Source: Neurospora crassa OR74A
Lineage: Eukaryota > Ascomycota > Sordariomycetes > Sordariales > Sordariaceae
Direction: 5' to 3'
Length of the DNA: 64,000 nucleotides
Assembly (NCBI RefSeq): GCF_000182925.2
Contig: NC_026503.1
Location: forward strand, 3,410,001 to 3,474,000
The translations under genes were made by a program, and so were the position numbers. The notes under the pieces are model-generated. The model had not been told where the DNA came from, did no database searches, and worked only from the letters and a program-made list of their open reading frames with translations. Below, piece after piece: positions 10,919 through 22,642 of this stretch. Position 1 is the first letter of the stretch, and each line of letters opens with the position of its first letter.

Positions 10919-13900
10919 ATGGAGGCTAGAGCTCTGGTAATGCCCAACACCCTCGATTATCATGTCTCTATGTGAGCTTTACATCTAACTTTGGCAAGGA
11001 ACACGAGCGTCGTCTCGCCGAATCCCATGGCCAAGAAGCACTCAAACATGCCATTGCGGCCGCCGAGATTTACATGCGCGCAGCCGAAAAAGCCGCCAAC
11101 CCCAAAGACCGCAACCGCCTACAGCGAAAATGTAGCGACCTCATAGCCCTTGGCGAACGACTCAAAGCCAATGCAAAATCCGCCGCCACTTCTGCCCGCT
11201 CGCCAGTGCCCGAATCGACGCGGACGCTGACCATTGCCGAGAAAACTCTTCTTCTTAAATCGTCCAAGTTGCATGGCAATATCTTTCCACCGTGGGAGAA
11301 GACACCAGCTTCGGATGAGTTTGCCGCCTCAAAGGCAGCTGATGGGTGCTTTACGTATGTTATGACAAATTATGGGATATAAAATGGCCTTGTCTCACTG
11401 TTCCACAGGGACCATTCACCCTTTACTCTTTCCCCTGAGCAGCAAGACATATTTGCCGGTTGGAAGAGGCCACATGAGATTTTCATGGATGTGCCGGAAC
11501 GCGGGGTAGACGTCTTCATGACTGCGACGGAAAGCATTGATCTCGGTCAGGATTTGGCAACCGATTGCTCGGTCGTAGCAAGCTTGTGTGCTGCTGTCCG
11601 GCAATTCGGCCCAAGAACAGGCTCGGTAAGAGCACAGGACCGCCTTTCTGTGACACATATGCAGTCTCACTAACACATACCAGTTGCTTTCCTCTCTCAT
11701 GTATCCTTATGACGACGACGTCAAACGACCAGCCGTATCACAAAATGGCAAGTACATCTTCCGCATGTACTTCAACGGCTGTTGGCGCAAGGTGCTCATA
11801 GACGACCGTCTTCCGACCTCTTCCTCCGAGCGCACGCTTTATGTAGTGGACCGACGCAATCCATATCTCATCTGGCCGGCATTGATCGAGAAAGCCTACT
11901 TGAAGATTCGAGGCGGCTATGACTTTCCTGGCAGCAACTCTGGCACAGACTTGCACGCTCTTACCGGTTGGATTCCAGAGCAAATATTTCTTCAAACGTG
12001 AGAAACACTCCCTTTCGTTGCGTTCATAGCCGTTAAGATGCTAAGTGGAATTGACAGCGATGACATCGAGCTGAATGAGACATGGAGCCGTATCAAGACA
12101 GCGTACGAACAAGGCAACGCGCTAGTGACACTCGGTACCGGCAAATTCTCCCGTGAGGAAGAGCGAACCCTTGGCCTGGTTAGAGAGCACGACTACGCAG
12201 TACTTGACCTTCGGAACGACGGAAACAACCGACTTTTTCTAGTGAAGAACCCATGGCGGGACAGCTTGGTATGGACGGGTGTAGGATCAACTGCCACCTC
12301 GAGCACCGACAGGAGCGGATCCCCAGAAGAGAGCATGTCCAACACCTTCTGGATGACCTTTGAGGATGTCCTCCAACACTTCGACTCACTCTACGTCAAC
12401 TGGAGTCCTTCCCTCTTCCGGTTCCGTCAAGACCACCACTTTACATGGACAATCCCTCCAAAAGCCGAAGAGCTGGTCTTCACCCAAAACCCACAATACA
12501 GCATTCTCTCCCACACCGGCAGCCCAGTCTGGATCCTCCTCAACCGGCACTGGCAAGACTCCGAACTCGACATCCTCCGCGAACGCAAGCAAGAACACGA
12601 CTTCCACCAGCCCTTGAAATCCCTTGGCTACATGTCCCTCTCCCTCTTTGCCTCCCACCCGCCCGGTACGCGCATCCCCCTCTCCGAAGGCTCCCACCAC
12701 GCCCTGCACCAAGGTCCCTTCGTCGACAGCCCCAACACGCTCCTCCGCTACTCCCCCACGCCCGGCGTTGCCCAAACCCTCGTGATTGCTCAATCCGACC
12801 TCCCGCTCCCTTCCTACTCCTTCACCCTCTCCTTCTTCTCTAACTCGCCCTTAACCATCTCCCCGGCCTCCGACCCGCTTCCCTATAACGAAACCATCAC
12901 GGGGGCCTGGACCCGCCGCACAGCCGGCGGCTCAACGGTCTACCCATCCTACGTCACCAACCCACAATACGCCCTCACGCTCACCCGCCCTTCTCCCTTG
13001 TCTCTGGTCCTCAGCACCGAGAGGGCTGACAACCTCCCCGTGCACATTGCGGTTCTCTACTCCAACGGCGGACAACGCGTCACGGCCGTCGTGGGGCGGG
13101 ATCTCATTTGTTCGAGCGCCGAGTATCAAAGGGGGTGCACGTTTGCTTCCACGCTGCCTTCTTCCAACACTTCCAACGTTACCTCCTCCGTGGCATCCAA
13201 CAACCACGGACACACCTCCTCCTCCCTCATCGACCCGGGTACCTACACCATAGTCCTCTCCACCTACGAGCCCGGGCAAACAGGCCGGTACTCCCTCCGC
13301 GTCAGCGCCGCTTGCCCATTCACTATCGAGCCGATCCTATCGGACGCAGCAGGGCGTTTACGCACGCCCGCTCCCTCGCCTGCCACCTTCCGCCAAGGCG
13401 AGGGAAGGGTCCGCGCCCGCGTCGACGTCGCCAGACTCACCCGCGCCAGCGTATTAGCGCGATCCGTCAAGACGGGATCTACGACGCAAAAGACGGCCAT
13501 GGTGAGAGTAGCCCTCGAACTAGGTACTATAGAAGGACGGAAGCGAGTATTAGCCAGCACGGCTTCAGGAGGCGGGGGCGAGTTGGCGGCTAGTCTAAGT
13601 AATCTCAGTCTTTCGGAGAGGCTCGGAGGGATCGGAGGGATTGGAGGTGGACATATACATGGCGGGCAAGGGACAACTGAAGGGGATGGATACAGCGCCA
13701 AGGGGGAGTTTGCGGATGCTAGTCTAGGTTTAAGAACGAGGGAGGTGGATTTGGATCCGGATGTGATTAGGGTGTATGGAGGATTGTGGTTGGTTGTTGA
13801 GCAAATTGGTGGTGGTGGTCAGGGTCATGTAACTGAGGGGAGTGATGATGATGGTGGTGGTGGTGGTGGAGGCGGCGGCGGAGTGCATGTTGAAATTTCG

Positions 13901-13951
13901 AGTGATGGAGTGGTGAGTATTGGGGAGTGGGAGGTTGCTGATGAGGATTGA
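10919..13951 (+). CDS. palB: Calpain-like cysteine protease PalB/Rim13 (ambient-pH signalling)
   Basis: PalB/Rim13 is the ESCRT-associated calpain thought to process the PacC/Rim101 transcription factor at alkaline pH. Five exons (10919-10936, 10999-11354, 11409-11625, 11684-11997, 12058-13951) give 2799 nt, 932 aa, with introns of 54-62 nt. The N-terminus, MEARALEHERRLAESHG followed by ALKHAIAAAEIYMRAAEKA, is a MIT-type helical domain (about 1-75), as expected for binding ESCRT-III. The calpain core follows: Cys178 in GQDLATDCSVVASL, His346 in VREHDYAVLDLR and Asn366 in FLVKNPWRDS complete the triad. The C-terminal half carries beta-rich calpain D3-like modules. Near the C-terminus a Gly10 run is encoded by a GGN repeat (about 13855-13881) and may vary in length between strains. 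All catalytic residues are present, so the protein looks active. Confidence 0.95.
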
Positions 13952-15204
13952 TGACTAGAGGTACCTTTGTAGAACCTAGGAGGTTTGTTTACATCGGAGT
14001 GGGATTTTGATTGGAGCAGGATATTGGGAGATAGATTATCTTCCTTTGAATACCACGCTCTCGAACTTGTAAAGGAAAATTCGTGGCTTCTCATTTGGTG
14101 ATGATCAGCGGTCATGATAATCTCCGTTTGTGTGTGATCTGATATTCCGGATGAAACAGCATTGTCTTTTCCTAGAGCCTTGTTGCGTACATCAGAAAGT
14201 GTTGCCGCACGCACAATGCAGAAGGAACCGCTCGTCAGTCTCTCTTTCTGATTTTTTTAATTCTTTTTTTTCTTGGTTTGCATATTCTCTTGCGTCTAAC
14301 TATTCTCGCTACAATTACCAAACACGGATAAACAGTTCTAGAGCCACTGTCGCGTCCCATACTTCAAGATCTGCTACCAACAAGGGATAATATGATCGTA
14401 ACTGGGAACTGCTAGATAGCGTAACAAGCAAGAAGGATGACATGAAAATCCTTCTCCGTCTGCCAAGATTTGATCCTCCCCCTAGGATCTGGATGTTTTC
14501 TTGACATCGTCATGCTTCCTCCCCTCTCCTGCCTCTGGGCGCTCATACGCTATGAATCCATATGCTAATCAAACACAATTCAACAGCGATGGTTTCTCTG
14601 TGGCAAACGCCAGCGTGAAAAGGTGCTCGACACTGCCCATTGATCCTGTCGCGCCCGTCTTGATGTCCTTCTGGCGGCAATTGCTATGATCATTGTCGAC
14701 ATCATTGCTGCCGCGTCCGTCGTCCGCCTCTATCATCCCTGTGAAGCCATCGTCTTGCCCCCCGAGCGGGAGCACCTCGCGCGCAATCCTCTGATCCTCT
14801 TGAGCCTTCCCAAAGCTCAAGGGGACTGCATGTTTGAGTTCAAAGGTGGGATCTCAGCTTGCTTGTTGTTCACATGATGTTATCCTTCCCATGCTTGTGG
14901 GATTGATAAGTGAACTGGTATGAGAGCTTCATGGGTCGCAATATGCCGCCAGGTGCCGGATGCGTAATATTCAGTAACTCAACAAAAGAAAGACTGGACG
15001 GGTCGGTATGTGTAGTTAAACCCTCGCGTTGTTTGGTGTGGTATTTTCAATGGCAGAGTAACTGGTTGCGGGATATGTTCAATTCTCGAAGTTGATGTTG
15101 TGAGCAGAAACGGCGTTGTCGTTAAGGAGGGCGATCTCGCAAATATGCACAATACTCGAAACAAGCCAACACATTTCAGTGAGGGAACCGGATCAAAGTG
15201 GATC
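13952..15204. other. Convergent intergenic spacer (palB and RGG-protein 3' flanks)
   Basis: palB (+) and the RGG protein (-) converge here, so both 3' UTRs should lie in this 1.25-kb stretch. No ORF has credible coding content and no repeat is evident. Confidence 0.55.
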
Positions 15205-16569
15205 CTAAAGCTCCTCCTCATCTTCAGCCTCCTGGAAACCATTTTGGAAAGAGGAATGACCGCCGTTGAATCCTAAGGGTTCAATCTGGGTGGGATGCGG
15301 AACGTATCGCATGGTGACTCGCTCAGAATCGAGATTCATCAAGTCACCCATAGAGTTGGACGAAGTGTTTAGCACGGCACCTGTGAACAGTTGGTCCGCG
15401 TTAGTACGGCAATACATTAGATCCTCAAGAAGATTGGGTTTACTTACCTCCAGTATTCCGCGGGACTGAGGTCTGATTGTTGAAAGTGTCCCTGTGTTTT
15501 GCTGTGGACGGCGTGATGACTACTCCCGCAGAAGCGCCTTGATGAGGACTATTCGCGCTGGGACCAGTATTGGTGACTTGCTGTAAGACTCCTGTAGGAT
15601 CCCCGCTAGCAGAATCGACATGAAGCTTTGCGGCTTTGGCCTTCATCATGGCAATCAGCTTCGTCATTTCTGCGAGAGTCGCCTCTCCCTCTTCGATCTC
15701 GCGAAGGAGCTGCTGCTTTCGCTCTTGCTCTTCACGTTCACAAAGGAGCGCAGCATGCTCGAGCTCTTTGACATTCACATTCTGGGAGTCGACCAGAGCC
15801 ACTTTGTCCGAGACCTCAACGTTGACTTCATCACTAGCCGAAAGGTGATTGGTAGCCACACCTGAGGTCTCTTTGGACTGCTGTGGGTAATTCTCTTGCA
15901 AGCTGAATGAGTTCGGCGTCGGTACCACACTTGTTCCCTTCTTCTCGTATTCTTCCTGGTAATACCGAACCTCACCAACTGGGGCTGGGGTATCGTCGTT
16001 GAAGAATGCAAGCACGGCATCGTCTTCATCTTGAGATGCAAATCTCCTTGCCCCAAAACGTCTTCCCCTTGTCGCACGAGCTTGAACTTTGGAGGCGGTG
16101 GCTTTAGGGGTAGCTATAACGAATGATTAGGGATATACATGATAGGTATAAAAGTTTAATTGATGAACATACCTTGCGGGCCAAACATAGAGCCCCCGAT
16201 ACCGGATGGGGTTGCAGACGGAGTTGATCCGCTGTTGGCGGAAGGAGGTGCCACAATGGGAATGGCAAATGGGCGAACTTTGACATTCTGGGGAGTGTAA
16301 GCGGGCGTGGCAGGGAGATAGCTCTCGCTCTGTTCTTGCTCGAAGGCCGCGGGCTGGAGAAGAGAGCCTCCGCGGCCTCTTCCACCTCGACCTCCACGAG
16401 AAGAATGGGTGATACGAGGGGTGGAGGGAGAATCTCCACTTTCGCGACCGCCTCTGCCTCTGTTGCGAGCTGTACGGCGACTCTTCTGACGGTTGCCACC
16501 TCTCGTAGCTTCTGCTTGAAAAGCGCGCGCTTCTGCCAGTTGCTCCGCTAGCTCCTGGTCTGGAGTCAT
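15205..16569 (-). CDS. Uncharacterised RGG-rich, coiled-coil protein, 412 aa
   Basis: Three exons (16173-16569, 15448-16113, 15205-15380) give 1239 nt. Introns are 59 and 67 nt and phases fit throughout. The N-terminus starts MTPDQELAEQLAEARAFQAE (short acidic helix). It is followed by an Arg/Gly-rich block (SRRTARNRGRGGRES, then SSRGGRGGRGRGGS), the kind of RGG region that binds RNA and is arginine-methylated. Residues around 240-290 form a Glu/Lys-rich coiled coil (CEREEQERKQQLLREIEEGE). The C-terminus is acidic (EAEDEEEL). I recognise no named family. RNA binding is inferred from the RGG tract alone. An alternative in-frame ATG at 16617 would add 16 residues. Confidence 0.8.
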
Positions 16570-17453
16570 GGTTGCTACTTGGTTATGACGCGACGTGTGG
16601 TGAGAGAGTGTCCACAAAGCGATAGTTGTTATCGAGGTGAGCGGGGTGATGGGGAGATTATCCGCAGTATTGTAGCAAGCTACCAGGAATGAGGAAGAGA
16701 AGTTTTGAATTGCTGCTGGTGGTGATGACCTTCTAGGGAAAATGTCAGATGTGTAGTGGAAGATGTTGACGAGTGGTAGAAACTCGAGAGGTGGACGTTA
16801 TCAGCGGGAGTTTCAAGTTTTGGTGTGCCGTCTTAGGGTTCGCGTGTTCCTGCTCAGCGTCACAGACGGGAAGGCGCGTACGAGAGAGTGGTTGTGCCTC
16901 CCATTATCAGAAGGGTGTTCTTTCCTGGGATCCCGAGGTCGGCTCGTCATCGGGGGGTCCTTACACCTTTTTCAGGTGTGTCTCGAAACAGGTTACAAGC
17001 AAACATCATACAAGCTGTATCGATAGATACATGACATATGACGCAGGCTTCAAAAGATATCATGTGTAAAGCAAAAGGGAAAAGAAATACGCCTTGAAAC
17101 TAGCGGTTGGACGGGCATATATAGTCTTTCGTGGGCAGAGTACGGCTGAGGAAGCCTGGCTCATTTTCCATCCACCCTGGTAATTCGATCTCAACTCTCC
17201 TGAGCATCAAGGAAGCAAACACTCCATAATTTATCGAGGAGCAAACACTCCATATTCTATTGGTGAGCCTGGTGTATCGAAGCTGCCTGACCGTTGTCGA
17301 GTCGTCTAAGCGGTATGCGGATTTCTACCGCGAAACCCAGGCAGAGCACAGTAAGATTGAGCCGAACCAGCAACATATCCAGAGAAATGTCTTCCGGAAG
17401 CCATGCCGATCGGACTTCAGTAGACTTCTGGTTGTTTGTCTTGCCTCCCACCA
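16570..17453. other. Spacer between two minus-strand genes
   Basis: It holds the RGG-protein promoter and the POP3 3' flank. I see no other gene or repeat in it. Confidence 0.5.
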
Positions 17454-18339
17454 CTAGGAGCTCTTCGTCTTCTTGCTTCCAATTTTTGTTGGAACCGCCT
17501 CAATGTTCGTCTCCAAGAACTTTCCTGAGTCAGCCTCCTGAAGCCAGGCTACCTCAATGGGAGCCACATGTTTCCTCACAAAGTCCACGAGGCCATTCCC
17601 TTGCGGTGCATCTGCTCTCAAAGCAATGCTCGACACTCTCGGAATACCGAGAGCTGTTGCTAGCCTTTCCTCGCAGGATTTGGAAAATCCAACCAGTCTC
17701 ATCTTCTGCGCCGGTGACTGAGACTTGGAGGCCATTGCGACCATTTGGGGGAAATGGCAATTGAACGCCGAGGACTGGCCTGAGCGCGTCACAAAAATGA
17801 CGCTGTATGGAGCCTTCTTGCTGCGACTTGACACTTTCCTGTCATGCTCGCCACCTTTGGCTTCCTCCGCCTTCTCATTGACAGCGACAGCTGACAGATC
17901 TTGCAGGTTTCGTGAAATAGTGGAAAGACCCACATCAACATAGGCAGCTATTTCTGGCGCGGGAGGCACTAAAGAAGTTTGGGCATCTCCTTGTTGTTCG
18001 ACCAGCTTCCGCTTCCGCTTCCCCTTGGATGGGGTTACGAAGACTTTTCGGTATTGGCCTAAAGGAGACAGGAGACTGTATCGTGATTGTTAGAAAATGA
18101 TCATCGCTGCAGTGCCTTGGTAGACAGAGGAGCATTAGGCGAAGCTCTGGTTGACTTACTGACAAAGGAGTTCAAGGATGGCGTCCTGATCCTCTTGGCT
18201 GATTTGTGGCCTAGGCAAGACGTGCGAGTAAGCAAATGTCATACGTGAAATTCAGCGAATCTGCGTATGGGAGAGAAACCTACCATTCCACAGCGGAAAA
18301 GGGAGTGTCCAAACGGTGGACAATCTTTTTTCGGTCCAT
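17454..18339 (-). CDS. pop3: RNase P/RNase MRP subunit POP3
   Basis: POP3 is a protein subunit of nuclear RNase P (5' trimming of tRNA precursors) and RNase MRP (rRNA processing). Three exons (18284-18339, 18160-18210, 17454-18075) give 729 nt, 242 aa; introns are 73 and 84 nt. The N-terminus MDRKKIVHRLDTPFSAVEWP is a distinctive fungal POP3 opening. It continues into ISQEDQDAILELLCHLLSPL and GQYRKVFVTPSKGKRKRK (basic, probably nucleolar targeting or RNA contact). The rest (IAAYVDVGLSTISRNLQ, then PYSVIFVTRSGQSSAF and LVGFSKSCEERLATALGIP) fits the L7Ae-like alpha/beta fold reported for this family. The C-terminus is basic (KIGSKKTKSS). Recognition is from memory of the family pattern. Confidence 0.85.
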
Positions 18340-19862
18340 TGTGGTTTCGCAAGCAAGGCAAGAAACCTAGCTGTGCGATTTGGGATTTGGGCAAAGGCAA
18401 GGAAACTGTGACTTGTAGTTTTGAAAACGAGGGCGCCTTCGATACAAGAAGATGTGTTGTGAAAGCAGATATGGATGGAGCCTGGTAGTGAGTTGCTAGG
18501 TATGTTGCTTCAGTAGAGGTAATCAGTGAAATCTTTTTGTCGTATTTTTCGGTATGTACCGAATAGTGCCGAAGAAACGTAACGGTAAGCGCGCGTAATT
18601 TGTCAATATGTAAGATTACCGCCAAGTGGGTAACCTGACGTTACCTCTATCCGTAGGGCTGGTGGAAAGTTTTAGTCGGCGCTGTCCCGTCCCGTCGTCC
18701 CGCAAGTCCCGTCGGTTTTTAGAGTTCCGCACCGTGATCATCCAAAGTGGACACATCTGGGTCGGGTGGTCAGATATGTATGCTACGGTACATCTTCTGC
18801 ACTACGCCACCTATTTCTCACAAATGTGCGGTGTCTGTCTCGTAGTTAGCGCGGGTGCAAGTCTGATGAGCCGCTCAGCTTTGGCGCGGAAGCTCAAGGT
18901 AGGTACTTTAACTGAGACAGGGGCATGGAATCGTACATACATGTGTGTCTGAGATCCCCGATCCATTCGTCCCCACCACCAACATTCTCCCTGGGCACCG
19001 TGGGAGCATGTCCAGTTCATGAGCCAGGGACAGGGCACATGATTTCTTGGGGCCTGGGTGACGTCCTATCACTCGGCTCTGATTACGGAGGGATACCTAC
19101 ATCAACCAGAAAGGCGTACGGTAAAGGCAATGGTGAAACTAGCTGCACAGTAGAGATATCTTCACATCTTTTTCCCTACCGCAAAGACTCGAGTTACCCA
19201 GAAGCCAGATCGTGCGGAAAACACAGGGTTCAAGGTTTGCCAGATGCATTTGGCGGCCTTCAAGAAACACACCCATGATTAATTGTCAAACAACTCAACC
19301 CTGAAGCTTGGACTCTCAGAACCTGAATGACTCGGCTCAATGTTGGACAAATTTGTTGAGAATCAAATATGTAGTTAGTTTGAAAATGCGTTCGAAACCA
19401 AGGCCCATGGATCACTTTTCATCGAGACCTGTGTGGCGGCACAGCTTGCTGCGGCTTCGGGCACATCGACCCGACGCGCGCGAAGGGAATCGAAGGTCAT
19501 TTGGAGCTGAGCGATTAGGCAACGGGTACCTAGGTGAGGGTTATTTCCACTCCCTGGCGTGTTTGTCTACGCAAGGATCAATGTTACTCAGCACATTACA
19601 GCCTCTTACGGCCTCGTGTGCATCGTGGGGCGTACTGCGTAGTTGCGTAGAGGTAGAAGCAATGAAGCCTCATGAAAACATTTGGTTCTCACCAATGCTG
19701 CTATTGCTAACTAGCTGCATGTGAACCCCTACATGTTTTTGTTCTACCAACCGGTCTGACAAAGTGATAGCAAAGTGAAAGTTGATGATGAGGGACGGGG
19801 GGCACTTCACTTTAGTCGCCGTCTTCAGACACTTCTAGCTACACTACTAGTACCTAGGTACC

Positions 19863-20174
19863 GCAAAGACTCGGGGCATAGGGTTTTAAGTTCCCTGAAA
19901 ATCAGGCATAATCTGGAAGCATACTGCAACATTCATGCCCACCAGAAATTATATGCAAGACGGTGATTTTCAATATTCCCACCCTCCAGCGCTTATGAAA
20001 CAGATAGGTAGGAAAAGGCAGGAAATCGAAAAGATCGAATTTACAGTGCTCCTGGGTGGTAATACGTCTCCCCTACTGTTATTTGCGAACATGAAATGCA
20101 CATATTCAGGCAGTATACTTACATATTATGCCTAATATCTGGGGAATCTAAAACCCTATGCCCCGAGTCTTTGC
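19863..20174. mobile_element. MITE-like inverted-repeat element, about 312 bp
   Basis: The left end GCAAAGACTCGGGGCATAGG at 19863 is repeated inverted at the right end (20155-20174). Similarity continues inward about 50 bp with scattered mismatches (TTTTAAGTTCC against TTTTAGATTCC, and a shared AGGCATAAT block). The interior has no coding capacity, so it looks like a non-autonomous DNA element. I find no clear target-site duplication, so the family is open. A 15-bp copy of its left end (TACCGCAAAGACTCG) also occurs alone at 19177-19191. Confidence 0.6.
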
Positions 20175-20795
20175 CCTTGAAAAACGATGTCTGGGCGTTT
20201 GGTTGTCGGACATCCGTGGTATGCAGCAACAATTCCTGTATGGCATTAAACTTTCGATCCAAATACGTGTATATAAAATGGTGTCTTCTTTCACCCTTTC
20301 ATTTCTCTCTTTTCTTTTCTTCTTTAACCAATTCCAGCATTCTTACTTCTATCATTCCAACGTTACGTGATACTGTACGCTCAGAATAATTAACACCGGT
20401 CACTCAGAAGACGCCCTGAAAATACTGCGTAATATTGATAGACCCCGCCATTTTGCTCAAAGATACCGGTACCCCACCAGGGCGGAGTCACGGCGGGTGT
20501 ACCCCGGCACCTGCCAACCCTGCCTAAACGCACCTCCGCCAGAACCACCTGGCACACTCTTTCCTAAATTCGACTTCCCACTTTGACAGCTCGCTTCTTC
20601 CCTCTCGATACTGGTACCTACGGTACTAGTGTATCGATCTTTCCATCCGTCCACAGACACCCGCACTGCGCTTGGCCTCTGGATGCTCATTGCGACTTAA
20701 TCCTTGCCCGTGGTATGTACCTCTACTTACTTTTGCTACCTCTACCTTGACACCTCGGTCATATCTTACTAGTACTTAGAGGTATTACTACCAGA

Positions 20796-20861
20796 CGACG
20801 TCAAACGCGACCTCTTCTTCACCTACTTACTTCGTTGTAGTGGTAGTTTTGGTTGACGTCA
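20796..20861. promoter_or_regulatory. Pair of CRE/ATF-type sites
   Basis: A perfect CRE octamer TGACGTCA lies at 20854-20861 (inside TTGACGTCAA), with a near-match CGACGTCA at 20796-20803. CREB/ATF-class bZIP factors bind this palindrome. The pair lies about 1.8 kb upstream of the USP start codon, so its target is uncertain. Confidence 0.3.
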
Positions 20862-21310
20862 ACTTGTCCGCCCTTTACTTGTTGCTCCACCTCGCGCCTC
20901 TTCCGTCTTGTGTGTGACACGCTTCAAAGTCGGCACCACCAACATCGACGAGGAAGTTTCGTGGAACTTACGCACAGAACTCACGACGGGCATCATCAAA
21001 TCACCGCCTTCCGGTACGTATCCTTGTCTATTCGATCCTTGCTTCGGGTCCGCTTTCGCCTGTCGCTTCAACCTCAATTGAGGTTGCGCGTGGTCAACAA
21101 CAACCTGAAGCCTCCCTCCATCACAATCCCAGTCAATCTTGATTCCCCGAGGCTGCCCACAATAGGCCGACAACCTACATCAAGAGGTGTAGGCAGCCCC
21201 CTGGTGAATATCGGGGGACGGGCGACAAGTGCAAAAGCACAGCAGCTGGCCTGTAGTTTGCCCTTCCTTTGAGGTTGCTTTGACATTGACTGGTGATTGG
21301 ATGGAAGCTA

Positions 21311-21490
21311 CAGTCGAGCCCCCTGAAACTGCATGTAATCCAGACCGTCAAAATCCATGCACTAAATGGCGTATATGCAGTTTCTAGAGGCGGCGCTAGG
21401 GCAAGAATGGCGATTTCAGACCTGGAAAATCTATGCACTAACTAGCATATATGCAGAATCTGGAGTATGCAGTTTCAGGGGGTTCGACTG
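21311..21490. mobile_element. pogo/Fot1-type MITE, 180 bp, TA target duplication
   Basis: The left end CAGTCGAGCCCCCTGAAACT is matched, inverted, by the right end (CAGTCGAACCCCCTGAAACT), with one difference in 20; similarity extends to about 25 bp. Both ends are flanked by TA, the duplication made by Tc1/mariner-pogo elements, and CAGTCGA is a usual pogo/Fot1 terminus. The interior has two related direct repeats, around ATGCACTAAATGGCGTATAT (21356) and ATGCACTAACTAGCATATAT, each followed by GCAG. It encodes nothing, so it would need a transposase elsewhere. It lies about 1.15 kb upstream of the USP start. Confidence 0.88.
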
Positions 21491-22642
21491 TAGTGCACAT
21501 TCACATGGTTGCACCTGCAAAAGACCCCCTGTTTGGCAACCGAAGCAACCGGCTATCTTACCTCTAGTCCTGCCTACCTAAGCCCAGGTACCTTGCCTGC
21601 CTCCCTGCTAGAGGTACACTACCTCTTCACTTTCAGCCCAAAGTGCAAAGTCGGGCACTTGGGTGGAACAAGCCGTCCCACCGGCTCGGGCTGTGCCTAC
21701 CATTCACTCCTCCACTGTAGCAGCACCGGAGCCGCCTCCCCCACCTGCAAGGTAGCTCCCGTCATTATCAATGAACCCCTCCCGATGCTGTTTATCCACA
21801 CCCCCTGGCTCCCCTCCCCCGCCAGTACCTTTTTCTTCCACTCGAGCGCAGCTTCCACCTGCCTTCCATTTCTCCCCCACCTACCACAACTACCTCGACT
21901 CGACCTCTCAATTTGGATCTGACATCGATTCATCTATCGAGATCTATCCACATCCCGACAGACACTGACCTGCCATCTGTTTACTGTAGTCACATCAACG
22001 AACCACGCGCAATCAGGGCACGGAACTGAAGCGTGCTTGCAACAACTGAATTCAGACATTTCCCCTCGGCCTTCTTTGCACCACAACAAGCACCACGGCA
22101 CGTACTACAACTTGAACAAAGAGTCGCGTCTTCCAATCTGGCCGTCCTCCCTCTCTCTCCCTCCACCCCTTTGCCCACCACCCGTCCAGTGGTTCGGCAA
22201 CACACAACAAAATAACATACTTTGCTTTCAATAGCCTCTTCATTTCATCACACGCCCCGCCTCGAAAGCTTCTTGCAGTGAAGGCACATTGGTGGTTTAA
22301 CATCATTGACAGGCAGCCTTACGCCTATTTCCACCGCAGTCCGCTATCGACTTCCACTTCTACCCGTCATCCATCTTCACTGACTTCCCAGCTGGCGTTC
22401 CCTAGCCCCAGGCCGTCCTTCCTGAAGTTGCTGCACTCTTCAGCTTCGTGTTGCCCGCTCCGGCAGCCATCCGTCGGTGCTTCTCTGGCCTGTTGCATTC
22501 CCATCTCCAAGCAAGGAGACTTAAGTTCATCCATACATGCTAAAGACTAGGATACTTGGAAGTCACCGCCGAGGTTCCCCGACCGGAGCCCAGCAATCGG
22601 AGCCGACTATCACTACCCGCAGCTCCCCTCTGCACAATACAG

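Larger units (their letters stand above)
18340..22642. other. 4.3-kb spacer: POP3 promoter, two MITE-like elements, long USP upstream region
   Basis: The left part is the POP3 upstream region, the right part the upstream region and probable long 5' leader of the giant USP gene. Two inverted-repeat elements (listed separately) sit inside. The 20.8-22.6 kb part is pyrimidine-rich, with many short ORFs that look like shadows. No gene is supported. Confidence 0.55.
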
